64,000 nucleotides of DNA from assembly GCA_032622095.1 (NCBI GenBank), contig CP136065.1, positions 115,609,195 through 115,673,194 of the forward strand. Reading direction: 5' to 3'. The translations under genes were made by a program, and so were the position numbers. Under the pieces are notes generated by a model, which saw nothing but the letters and a program-made list of their open reading frames with translations, was not told the DNA's origin and did not search any database. This document shows positions 1-10,651 of this stretch, piece by piece. This DNA comes from Siphonodentalium dalli. Lineage: Eukaryota; Mollusca; Scaphopoda; Gadilida; Siphonodentaliidae. Position 1 is the stretch's first letter, and every line of letters begins with the position of its first letter.

Positions 1-63
1 CCCCCCCTGAAGAAAACACAGTTACTCTCTGCCCCCTCCCCTGCACAAACCCTGAATCTTTGA

Positions 64-871
64 GGCCAGTTTTATACGTCGAGCCAGACACGGGTCGCGC
101 CAGGCTAATTAGTGTGGAAATGACAAAGTCCAAGATAGCGCAATTGGAGCACAACATATAAAACCAACTGGCGCGTCAGAATTTCTCTGGCAACGACCCG
201 ACGTGCTACACGTCTGATACCGACGTGCTACACGTCTGGGGCTCGACGCTGTTTTATACGACGTGCTAAACACGGGTCGCGCTAAGATGATTCAGTGAAA
301 ACCATTCCCCATTTAGGACCCCTTTGGTGGAGAGCATGCACAATTTGAAGTTTTTGGCGTCATTACATTATCTCTCGAGTCATCCTAGTGCGACCCGTGT
401 CTGGCACGTCGTATAAAACAGCGTCGGGCCACAGACTTGCGAATCTTGGCCGTTGTAAATATACATTGAAGGCAATTGTACGGTACTACGGGGACATGCA
501 TATATCGACTGACAAACGACGTTGCGCGAAAGTTGGGAATAAATATATATTGCAGAGATATATATTCGAAGGTTCAAGGGAAATGAATGACAAGATCCCG
601 ATTTTGAAATCAACGAAAGCGTAAATTATGAGATTCATGCACTGTATATAGAGGGCCAGTTTATAGTGCATTATCAGAGGACCCTATAGCGGAAATGATT
701 ATAGCCGACGGCATTTTGTATCAGAAATGCTAAAATTGTTCGAAATATATGATTACAGCACTCGACTGGCTCAACGTATAAATCAAACAAACGTAACACG
801 AGCCAGAGACGCGCCAATGTCAAGCCAGGGGAAGATAGTGCGACCCGTGTTTGGCGCGTATAAAACGGGCC
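64..871. mobile_element. Foldback element with nested inverted copies (copy A)
   Basis: Four copies of a motif of about 35 bp (core GACCCGTGTYTGGC followed by GTATAAAAC) are arranged symmetrically. Two are inverted (near 64-101 and 243-286) and two are direct (near 388-431 and 837-871). The outer pair begins and ends with GGCC and forms imperfect terminal inverted repeats; the inner pair looks like a second, nested copy. No transposase is present and no clear target duplication was found, so the superfamily is unassigned. Confidence 0.6.
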
Positions 872-1166
872 TAATATTAGTGGAGAAAACATTCAAACCT
901 AGCTGTTACATTACATAGATTGTATAGATGCATGGTCATCTGGTATTGCAACATTTCTGAAACAATATTCATAAATTCAATATATCATAATAAGATCGAG
1001 GTACATGTAAGGATCGACTGTAAATTAGTAAAATTGGACTATAAATATATATGTATACAGGAGGTATGGCACAGCAGCAATGTTATATATTTTATGCCTC
1101 CGAAACATGGCGAGCATTGCTATTAGAACATGCTTGGGACTATACAACACACCAGGCGCCTATTTT

Positions 1167-1430
1167 TAGAAGCAAATTTGATTTTTGAGACCAATGCAAA
1201 TTTTTTGAGATTGGGTGGGATACGAACCCCGGCCCGACGGCGAGCGCGCCTTGCGACTCAAAGTCCGACGTCAATACCACACGGCCACCGAAGCAACGGC
1301 GTTGCTTCGGTGGCCGTGTGGTATTGACGTCGGACTTTGAGTCGCAAGGCGCGCTCGCCGTCGGGCCGGGGTTCGTATCCCACCCAATCTCAAAAAATTT
1401 GCATTGTCTCAAAAATCAAATTTGCTTCTA
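1167..1430. repeat. Long near-perfect palindrome with tRNA-like arms (copy A)
   Basis: Two arms of about 131 bp pair almost perfectly around a centre at 1299. The right arm, read on + from 1309 to 1385, resembles a serine/leucine tRNA head: GTGGCCGTGTGGT resembles an A box and GGTTCGTATCC resembles a B box. The left arm carries the same sequence on the minus strand. The structure looks like two tRNA-derived SINE heads joined head to head. The cloverleaf is imperfect and no anticodon can be assigned, so this is not called as a tRNA gene. Confidence 0.75.
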
Positions 1431-1849
1431 TAAATATATAGTTTGAGGCCAATGTGTAATAATTTAATATAATATAATTAAAATTTGAAAAATATTCAGT
1501 GTGAAAGTGTCAGTGTCCCAGCCTTTTTAAAGATTCTTGAACAATGGTTTTGTATAATCATATACAATGAATTTGAGTCTTTTGACCATCTTGTTTATAT
1601 GTTCCAAATTTGTCTATAGCTCTCAAGCAGACTTACTTTTAAATTTCATCATTTTACATATGCATGCACTTACCTCCAATAATTTCTACAATAAACAGGA
1701 CAGTCAATAGTAAAAATTACTTCTTTGAACCATTCCAGTATGAATTTTTATGAGAGCAGAGTATGTTAACACCTTTTGCAGTGAAGTCTGTCAATAACTG
1801 TTAGTTTCAAATGACATCATATATTCCATAGAAACAAATCTTCTTCACT

Positions 1850-2205
1850 AAGCTTCAAACTCTATTTAGTCTTCCAAAATTAATTTTTGGAAGACTAAGC
1901 TAATAGTCTTCCAAAATTAATCTTCTTCTCAGCTAGTCTTAAAAAATTAAGCTTCGACTCAATTAGGTCTTCCAAAAATTAGTCTTCATCTCACCTAGTC
2001 TTCCAGAATTAAGCTTCGACTCAATTAGTTTTCCAAACTTAATCTTCCATTTGCACTTAGTCTTTCAAAATTAATCTTCTCATTATGTCTTCTAAAATTA
2101 CTCTTCAATTGCAAATCAGGAAGACTATTTAGTCTTCGTTGTCCATTTGAAGACTATTCAGTATACATGAAGACTTAGGGAAGATTAGTGGAAGACTATG
2201 TTGGG
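1850..2205. repeat. AGTCTTC / GAAGACT-rich degenerate repeat (copy A)
   Basis: Short blocks such as AGTCTTCCAAAATTAA recur in both orientations about every 40 bp. Related blocks occur at 5400-5465, 5901-6382 and 8697-9055. Confidence 0.75.
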
Positions 2206-2881
2206 TATAGCACTGTAATCAGTGTGAATATTTTCGGGGTATGTCGGCATTTATCGTCTTATTATGGCGATCGGTGAGCGATCGCATGCATTCATCTTCA
2301 TAACACTAGCAGTCAACGCACACAACGCCAATATTTTATCGACATCGGTCATCTCATAGAAAACACACATCGCACATGTTGGGTCCCCATTGATACATTT
2401 TGTTATAATTTATAAATAGAATAAGTACTTCTTCCAAGTTCTCGCCGTTAAAGTTTTCACAGACTACAAAATTGGCACATACGTTCTCATTCGTACATCT
2501 GGTCATACTCTTCCTGCTTGCGTGACGTCTGAAAGTCCACTTGCTGTCAGATTCTTCGAGCCCTGTCGTGGAGAACATATGTACAGAGCCTCCGCCTCGG
2601 ATGTTTTCACTGTTCAGTGCTCAGGCATTGAGAAAGTTCTCAGTGAACCAGACGTAATCTCTGCTGGTTCTCGTAGCCTTCTCTACAAATTCATCGACAT
2701 CTGACTTTAATTGAGCTGTCAATTTGCAAGATATTCTTGTACAGTGATATACTAGTCACTTTTGAAATGTTATTTTGAAACATGTGTCTGGTATATAACC
2801 ATATAGTTTCTTCCTTATGCAATGATGCTGTAAAGTAAATGATTTATTATCCACTGCAGAATTATGGGAATTTGTTCTTAA

Positions 2882-3375
2882 AGGCACGTGAGGCCTTAAT
2901 TGTCGAAAATATTCATATTTGTTCCAAACATCGTAAACAGAAAAACATTAAAACGCATACAGTTTCGTTCATATATACCATGACCATCGCGTAAACAGCA
3001 TGTTATCATAAATACCTACTATATTTTACCTAAGCAAGAGCCTGATTGGGTTACATAGGACAGCACAATGCCACTGGCTAATCACACACAAATGGCATAA
3101 ACGCTCTTTATTAGTTCCATATCAGGAATTCACCAACAAAGAACGCTCTTTATGTTTACCATCATAATATAAACAAACACCAGAAAAGTAACTTTTTATG
3201 CTTTTGTTTACATAACAATGGTTAAACATATGAGAATAACATACTGCTTATGCGATATTTCTTATTTATATACGGACAAAGTCTGTCTACATTTTGATGT
3301 TCTTTCTGTTTGTGGCGGTTTTTGACGGGTGGAAATATTTTCACAGGATACCCACCGCCAAGGCCAACCGTACCT
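2882..3375. mobile_element. 494-bp TTAA-flanked insertion, absent from copy B
   Basis: TTAA sits on both sides (2878-2881 and 3376-3379), while copy B has a single TTAA at 9731-9734 at the same point. The ends AGGCACGTGAGGCCTT and, reverse-complemented, AGGTACGGTTGGCCTT match at 12 of 16 positions. TTAA duplication is the hallmark of piggyBac-type transposition, but these termini lack the usual leading C run, so the superfamily is tentative. It has no coding capacity. Confidence 0.75.
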
Positions 3376-3663
3376 TTAATTGATTTGAAAATCATGTGTC
3401 TTGTAATTCATTTATCAGAGTTTTAAAAGCTAAAATCATGAAAAAATTCCCAATATTCTACTGTGGCTAAGGAACCATGCATTCATTTTAAACATCAATG
3501 TATTATCCAAAAATGTGGGTGACACTTGGTATTACATGTAGTTCAAAATGAATTGAATACTTTGAACAGTTATTAGGTTCAATTTTCTCCAATGATATCT
3601 GTATGAGAACATATGAAACTAACCACAATTTTTTACCCATACTTAGTGTTGATTTGCGAAAAT

Positions 3664-3665
<2 letters not shown>

Positions 3666-3698
<33 letters not shown>
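3666..3698. repeat. Poly-C run
   Basis: An uninterrupted C homopolymer of about 33. The same position in copy B has only about 11 C (10020-10030). Confidence 0.95.
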
Positions 3699-3703
<5 letters not shown>

Positions 3704-3832
3704 CACCGGCCCTGTTTTCAGAATTCCACATTTTGATGAAAACCAAATGTCATGTCCAGTAAACTGAATTTATGGGAAGAGAAGATGTTACCAACAAATT
3801 TTAGCTGCATACCCGTGTGAAATGTGCATTTT

Positions 3833-5032
3833 TAGCTCAACTTACTTGTAAGTTTGAGCTATTGCCATGGTTTGGCGTCCGTCGTCCGTGTGTGCGTGTG
3901 TCCGTGTGTCCGTCAACAATTTCCTTTGGCGCGGGCTACAGGTTGTACCTTTGGTCTGATCTTCGTGAAATTTGTCATGAATGTTGACATTGACATGTAG
4001 ATGGGAACGAGTCATTTTTGGGTCATTCGGCCAAAAAACATGGCCGCTGGCAGCCATCTTGGATTTCAAGATTCAATCCATTGGCGCGGCCTACAGGTCG
4101 TACTGTTCATCTGATCATCATGAAATTTGTCATTGATGTTAATAATGACATGTAGATGGGAACGAGTGATTTTGGGGTCGTTCGGCCAAAAAACATGGCT
4201 GCCAGTAGCCATCTTGGATTTTACTCTTTGCATGACTAAATCCTTTGGCGCGGGCTACAGGTCGTTGTTTTGGTCGGAAGTTTATGAAATTTGTCATGGA
4301 TGTTAACACTGTCATGTAGATGGGAACGAGTGATTTTGGGGTCGTTCGGCCAAAAAACATGGCTGCCAGCAGCCATCTTGGATTTTACTCTTTGCATGAC
4401 TAAATCCTTTGGCGCGGGCTACAGGTTGTACCTTTGGTCTAATATTTATGAAATTTGTCATGAATGTTGACATTGACATGTAGATGGGAACGAATCAATG
4501 TGGGGTCATTCTGCCAAAAAACATGGCCGCTGGTGGCCATCTTAGATTTCAAAATTCAATCCATTGGCGCGGGCTACAGGTCGTACTGTTCGTCTGATCA
4601 TCATGAAATTTGTCATGGATGTTAATATTGACATGTAGATGGGAACGAGTCATTTTGGGGTTGTTCGGCCCAATAAACATGGCCACCAGCAGCCATCTTG
4701 GATTTTACTCTTTGCATGACTAAATCCTTTGGCGCGGGCTACAGGTCGTAGCTTCGATCGGAACATCATGAAATTGGTCATGGATGTTAACAATGACATG
4801 TAGATGGGAACGAGTGATTTTGGGGTCGTTCGGCCCGAAAAACATGGCCGCCAGCAGCCATCTTGGATTTTACTCTTTGCATGACTAAATCCTTTGGCCC
4901 GGGCTACAGGTCGTACCTTTGGTCTGATCTTTATGAAATTTGTCATGAATGTTGACATTGACATGTAGATGGGAACGAGTCATTTTGGGGTCATTCTGCC
5001 AAAAAACATGGCCGCTGGCAGCCATCTTGGAT
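3833..5032. repeat. TAGCTCAACTT element with 155/164-bp tandem array, cut by assembly gap
   Basis: It begins with TAGCTCAACTT and its partial inverted copy (AAGTTTGAGCTATTGCCATGG), then a GTCCGTCGTCCGTGTG tract, then tandem units of about 155-164 bp. Each unit contains a GGGCTACAGGTCGTAC block, a GACATGTAGATGGGAACGAG block and an ACATGGC...GCCATCTTGG block. It runs into the N gap, so the 3' end is not seen. Small ORFs inside recur with the repeat and are not genes. Confidence 0.9.
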
Positions 5033-5132
5033 NNNNNNNNNNNNNNNNNNNNNNNNNNNNNNNNNNNNNNNNNNNNNNNNNNNNNNNNNNNNNNNNNNNN
5101 NNNNNNNNNNNNNNNNNNNNNNNNNNNNNNNN
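5033..5132. other. Assembly gap (100 N)
   Basis: Exactly 100 N, a common placeholder for a gap of unknown size. It lies inside a tandem array and between two duplicated segments, both likely causes of assembly failure. Confidence 1.
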
Positions 5133-5516
5133 AGTCAATAGTGTGTATTTATAGAGAAGTAACTGTAAAATGAAATGCGTACGTGTATAGGCAGTACATA
5201 GTATCAGTTTGCGCGAATAATATGTCGCAACCACGAGTGTACTGTTGAGGCGAACTTCCCTATAGAGCAGTAATGAATGCGCCCATGCACTGTGAGTTCG
5301 GTTTCGGCAAGCACGTGTTCGCAGGGGTTCACAATGGGGATTGCAATAAACTGAACTGCTGGTACATTTAATAAATCCCATACCGAAATATTAGTCTTGC
5401 GCTAGTCTACAGTAAGTCTTCAAATATGAAGATCATGTAGTCTTCAACTCCGAAGACTAAAATAGTTTTCACATGGAACCTAATAGAGAAAATTAAGCTT
5501 CGAAGCTCTATTTTAA
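5133..5516. other. No gene seen; unassigned sequence
   Basis: Unique-looking DNA after the gap. A short GAAGACT/AGTCTTC cluster lies at 5400-5465. No splice-bounded reading frame was seen. Confidence 0.6.
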
Positions 5517-5896
5517 CCCTTTACCCAACAGAACGGCCCTGTGCCAATGCATTCTCTTATATATGCGAGTCGACCATAGGTCGCCTCGCATATATATGAG
5601 AATGCATTGGCTTAACATATTAAAAATGATAAAATTGTCAAAGAATGTAGAAAAATATTATAAAAATTGTTTTTTTAGGCCAATGCATTCTCTTATATAT
5701 GCGAGGCGACCTATGGTCGACTCGCATATATAAGAGAATGCATTGGCACATGGCATAACTGTAACCATCACAATGTGGTCAATGAACTGGTTCCAATGAT
5801 ATCCATATTTGTATGGTGTTATTGAGACAGGCCGAAGATATTTTAGGCTGTTGAAGCTTTATTTGGGCGTTTTTGGCCGTTTTGTTGGGTAAAGGG
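5517..5896. mobile_element. piggyBac-type MITE carrying two 69-bp hairpins
   Basis: A 380-bp element flanked by TTAA at 5513-5516 and 5897-5900, with perfect 14-bp terminal inverted repeats CCCTTTACCCAACA. TTAA duplication plus CCCTTT ends is the piggyBac signature. Inside are two self-complementary blocks of exactly 69 bp (5543-5611 and 5679-5747), each folding as a 27-bp stem, one mismatch, a 5-bp inner stem and an ATA or TAT loop. There is no transposase, so it would depend on one elsewhere. Confidence 0.9.
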
Positions 5897-5900
5897 TTAA

Positions 5901-6382
5901 GTCTTCGAAGACTACTCAGTCTTCGCTTAGTCTTCGAATGGGGCGAAATATTTAAATGAGCTAAGTCTTCGAAGACTTATTTTAGTCTTCGAAGACTTAT
6001 TTTGAAGACTTGGTTTAGTCTTCGAAGACTTATTTTGAAGACTTATTTTAGCTTTTGAAGACTTACTTTGAAGATCTAATTTAGTCTTCGGAGACTTGTT
6101 TTGAAGACTTATTTTCAATTCAATTCCTTAGTTGGCAACATGTCTTCGAAGACTACTCATTCTTCGCTTAGTCTTCGAATGGGGCGAAATATTTAAATGA
6201 GCTAAGTCTTCGAAGACTTATTTTAGTCTTCGAAGACTTATTTTGAAGACTTGGTTTAGTCTTCTAAGACTTATTTTGAAGACTTATTTTAGCTTTTGAA
6301 GACTTACTTTGAAGATCTAATTTAGTCTTCGGAGACTTGTTTTGAAGACTTATTTTCAATTCAATTCCTTAGTTGGCAACAT
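5901..6382. repeat. 241-bp tandem duplication of AGTCTTCGAAGACT-rich DNA
   Basis: Two adjacent copies (5901-6141 and 6142-6382) are nearly identical. Each contains many GTCTTCGAAGAC palindromes and ends TTAGTTGGCAACATG. It starts immediately after the TTAA of the preceding MITE. Confidence 0.93.
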
Positions 6383-6870
6383 GCTTTTACATGTATTCAT
6401 ATAGAGACATGTACATGTATGGCTTATTCAGCCGCCAATTACCTCTAGCACAATGCAGATTAATCCCTGGTTTATCAGTTTGTTAATTAGCCGTCAACAG
6501 AGAAATAAAGCCACAAACTGAAAACATTGTGCTTAAATTATCGATGATTAAGTTACTTAGTTTCAACTTATATAGTGTCTAAATAGCCCAAACCACTACA
6601 CAATACTAATAACAATACTGGAACGAATGTTTATTCTTCCATATTTATATCTTATTTGTTTCTGCCCGGTTCTGCTTCAGTATAATAAGAAATCTCAGCC
6701 AGAAATTAGGCTGAACCTTGCCAGTTGGTAAAGTTGAATGCTGAAACTCAAAGTTAGTATCTGGTAATTTTCAGTAAATGCAGGAAAAGATAGCTGTCTA
6801 AAATGATATACCAGCAGAAATTGGTGTAATTTAATTGTTTACATTTAAGAAACACAGTTAATACTTTTTG
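6383..6870. other. No gene seen
   Basis: AT-rich sequence with no splice-bounded ORF or recognised repeat. It ends at the C-run that opens duplication copy B. Confidence 0.5.
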
Positions 6871-6939
6871 CCCCCCCCCCCCCCTGAAGAAACACAGTTA
6901 CTCTCTGCCCCCTCCCCTGCACAAACCCTGAATCTTTGA

Positions 6940-7740
6940 GGCCAGTTTTATACGTCGAGCCAGACACGGGTCGCGCCAGGCTAATTAGTGTGGAAATGAC
7001 AAAGTCCAAAATAGCGCAATTGGAGCACAACATATAAAACCAACTGGCGCGTCAGAATTTCTCTGGCACGACCCGACGTGCTACACGTCTGATACCGACG
7101 TGCTACACGTCTGGGGCTCGACGCTGTTTTATACGACGTGCTAAACACGGGTCGCGCTAAGATGATTCAGTGAAAACCATTCCCCATTTAGGACCCCTTT
7201 GGTGGAGAGCATGCACAAGTTTTTGGCGTCATTACATTATCTCTCGAGTCATCCTAGTGCGACCCGTGTCTGGCACGTCGTATAAAACAGCGTCGGGCCA
7301 CAGACTTGCGAATCTTGGCCGTTGTAAATATACATTGAAGGCAATTGTACGGTACTACGGGGACATGCATATATCGACTGACAAACGACGTTGCGCGAAA
7401 GTTGGGAATAAATATATATTGCAGAGATATATATTCGAAGGTTCAAGGGAAATGAATGACAAGATCCCGATTTTGAAATCAACGAAAGCGTAAATTATGA
7501 GATTCATGCACTGTATATAGAGGGCCAGTTTATAGTGCATTATCAGAGGACCCTATAGCGGAAATGATTATAGCCGACGGCATTTTGTATCAGAAATGCT
7601 AAAATTGTTCGAAATATATGATTACAGCACTCGACTGGCTCAACGTATAAATCAAACAAACGTAACACGAGCCAGAGACGCGCCAATGTCAAGCCAGGGG
7701 AAGATAGCGCGACCCGTGTTTGGCGCGTATAAAACGGGCC
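6940..7740. mobile_element. Foldback element with nested inverted copies (copy B)
   Basis: Counterpart of 64-871, with the same four-motif symmetric arrangement and GGCC ends. Confidence 0.6.
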
Positions 7741-8035
7741 TAATATTAGTGGAGAAAACATTCAAACCTAGCTGTTACATTACATAGATTGTATAGATGC
7801 ATGGTCATCTGGTATTGCAACATTTCTGAAACAATATTCATAAATTCAATATATCATAATAAGATCGAGGTACATGTAAGGATCGACTGTAAATTAGTAA
7901 AATTGGACTATAAATATATATGTATACAGGAGGTATGGCACAGCAGCAATGTTATATATTTTATGCCTCCGAAACATGGCGAGCATTGCTATTAGAACAT
8001 GCTTGGGACTATACAACACACCAGGCGCCTATTTT

Positions 8036-8284
8036 TAGAAGCAAATTTGATTTTTGAGACAATGCAAATTTTTTGAGATTGGGTGGGATACGAACCCCGG
8101 CCCGACGGCGAGCGCGCCTTGCGACTCAAAGTCCGACGTCAATACCACACGGCCACCGAAGCAACGCTGTGTGGTATTGACGTCGGACTTTGAGTCGCAA
8201 GGCGCGCTCACCGTCGGGCCGGGGTTCGTATCCCACCCAATCTCAAAAAATTTGCATTGTCTCAAAAATCAAATTTGCTTCTAT
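8036..8284. repeat. tRNA-like palindrome with centre deleted (copy B)
   Basis: The arms are the same as at 1167-1430, but the exact centre and part of the adjacent right arm (the GTTGCTTCGGTGGC segment) are missing, leaving an unpaired asymmetric centre. One arm also differs by a substitution in the GCTCGCCGTC stretch (now GCTCACCGTC). Confidence 0.8.
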
Positions 8285-10081
8285 AAATATATAGTTTGAG
8301 GCCAATGTGTAATAATTTAATATAATATAATTAAAATTTGAAAAATATTCAGTGTGAAAGTGTCAGTGTCCCAGCCTTTTTAAAGATTCTTGAACAATGG
8401 TTTTGTATAATCATATACAATGAATTTGAGTCTTTTGACCATCTTGTTTATATGTTCCAAATTTGTCTATAGCTCTCAAGCAGACTTACTTTTAAATTTC
8501 ATCATTTTACATATGCATGCACTTACCTCCAATAATTTCTACAATAAACAGGACAGTCAATAGTAAAAATTACTTCTTTGAACCATTCCAGTATGAATTT
8601 TTATGAGAGCAGAGTATGTTAACACCTTTTGCAGTGAAGTCTGTCAATAACTGTTAGTTTCAAATGACATCATATATTCCATAGAAACAAATCTTCTTCA
8701 CTAAGCTTCAAACTCTATTTAGTCTTCCAAAATTAATTTTTGGAAGACTAAGCTAATAGTCTTCCAAAATTAATCTTCTTCTCACCTAGTCTTAAAAAAT
8801 TAAGCTTCGACTCAATTAGGTCTTCCAAAAATTAGTCTTCATCTCACCTAGTCTTCCAGAATTAAGCTTCGACTCAATTAGTTTTCCAAACTTAATCTTC
8901 CATTTGCACTTAGTCTTTCAAAATTAATCTTCTCATTATGTCTTTTAAAATTAATCTTCAATTGCAAATCAGGAAGACTATTTAGTCTTCGTTGTCCATT
9001 TGAAGACTATTCAGTATACATGAAGACTTAGGGAAGATTAGTGGAAGACTATGTTGGGTATAGCACTGTAATCAGTGTGAATATTTTCGGGGTATTGTCG
9101 GCATTTATCGTCTTATTATGGCGATCGGTGAGCGATCGCATGCATTCATCTTCATAACACTAGCAGTCAACGCACACACGCCAATATTTTATCGACATCG
9201 GTCATCTCATAGAAAACACACATCGCACATGTTGGGTCCCCATTGATACATTTTGTTATAATTTATAAATAGAATAAGTACTTCTTCCAAGTTCTCGCCG
9301 TTAAAGTTTCCACAGACTACAAAATTGGCACATACGTTCTCATTCGTACATCTGGTCATACTCTTCCTGCTTGCGTGACGTCTGAAAGTCCACTTGCTGT
9401 CAGATTCTTCGAGCCCTGTCGTGGAGAACATATGTACAGAGCCTCCGCCTCGGATGTTTTCACTGTTCAGTGCTCAGACATTGAGAAAGTTCTCAGTGAA
9501 CCAGACGTAATCTCTGCTGGTTCTCGTAGCCTTCTCTACAAATTCATCGACATCTGACTTTAATTGAACTGTCAATTTGCAAGATATTCTTGTACAGTGA
9601 TATACTAGTCACTTATGAAATGTTATTTTGAAACATGTGTCTGGTATATAATCATATAGTTTCTTCCTTATGCAATGATGCTGTAAAGTAAATGATTTAT
9701 TATCCACTGCAGAATTATGGGAATTTTTTCTTAATTGATTTGAAAATCATGTGTCTTGTAATTCATTTATCAGAGTTTTAAAAGCTAAAATCATGAAAAA
9801 ATTCCCAATATTCTACTGTGGCTAAGGAACCATGCATTCATTTTAAACATCAATGTATTATCCAAAAATGTGGGTGACACTTGGTATTACATGTAGTTCA
9901 AAATGAATTGAATACTTTGAACAGTTATTAGGTTCAATTTTCTCCAATGATATCTGTATGAGAACATATGAAACTAACCACAATTTTTTACCCATACTTA
10001 GTGTTGATTTGCGAAAATTCCCCCCCCCCCTGTACTATTATTGCCCCTTTTAGCTGCATACCCGTGTGAAATGTGCATTTT

Positions 10082-10651
10082 GTTATAGTTTTACAGCTGA
10101 ATAAACTTTATTATATCAATATTTTCGTTAAAAATCAATGACATAATTTTCATCCAACTTCCGGGTTGGCACATGGATAGGAATAGAAACGCTAGACGGC
10201 TCATTTGCTTACCCCAGCTGTGACCATAATATCTAAATTAGTCATTTGTGTTACTATATATGATCATCGACTTCGATATAATGACAATTCATGTTCAAAA
10301 TGCTGGTTATAATGATGAAATATCCATCTCAACGGCCGTTGAACTGGGGATAGAGACAGTGAAATGGGCTCCGTTTTGCAAATGTCTCTATTTTAATGAA
10401 AACGAAGTGTCATGCAAAACAGAAATAATTTTTTTAAGGCATATGTATTTCCCCTCATTGAATTTAGCTTCATATTGATGTAAAACCTATTTTGTGTGGT
10501 ATTATAGCAGTGTAAAATTGTTTGTTTATATGCTGTTAAGAATGTGATGACGTCATAAAAAAATTCCGGTTGCTCACAGACCCATGTGGCCTAATTAACA
10601 GCCTATTTTCGACACTTGTTGGAGCAGTTTACTGTAATTATTTTATGCTAA
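10082..10651. other. No gene seen
   Basis: AT-rich sequence. A 76-codon frame at 10248-10478 lacks domain similarity and splice context and is not supported as a gene. Confidence 0.5.

Larger units (their letters stand above)
1..3832. repeat. Segmental duplication, copy A
   Basis: This segment matches 6871-10081 nearly base for base, with scattered single-base changes and small indels. It is cut by the window start, where it begins in a C-run. It has no credible gene; the short reading frames within it occur identically in both copies because the DNA is duplicated. It contains a foldback element, a tRNA-like palindrome, a stretch rich in GAAGACT/AGTCTTC, a 494-bp insertion absent from copy B, and a C-run of about 33. 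The shared sequence resumes after the C-run and stops at 3832, exactly where a TAGCTCAACTT element begins. About 100 bp at 3699-3798 have no counterpart in copy B. Confidence 0.95.
6871..10081. repeat. Segmental duplication, copy B
   Basis: Second copy of 1-3832 in direct orientation. Relative to copy A it lacks the 494-bp TTAA element, has about 15 bp fewer at the centre of the tRNA-like palindrome, a much shorter C-run, a 6-bp deletion near 7217 and scattered substitutions. Its left edge is a C-run of 14 (6871-6884). Confidence 0.95.

Noticed and set aside
380-1126. Reading frames duplicated at 7249-7995 as conserved genes
   Set aside because: Their conservation is explained by the DNA duplication; they overlap foldback motifs, occur on both strands and match no known family.
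1309-1385. Functional tRNA gene
   Set aside because: The A-box-like and B-box-like motifs are present, but acceptor and anticodon stems do not pair well and the sequence sits in a palindromic repeat; a SINE-like origin fits better.
3503-3706. Glycine-rich protein on the minus strand
   Set aside because: The Gly run is only the poly-C tract; the same applies at 43630-43890 and 49441-49740, and the Pro run at 62646-62828.
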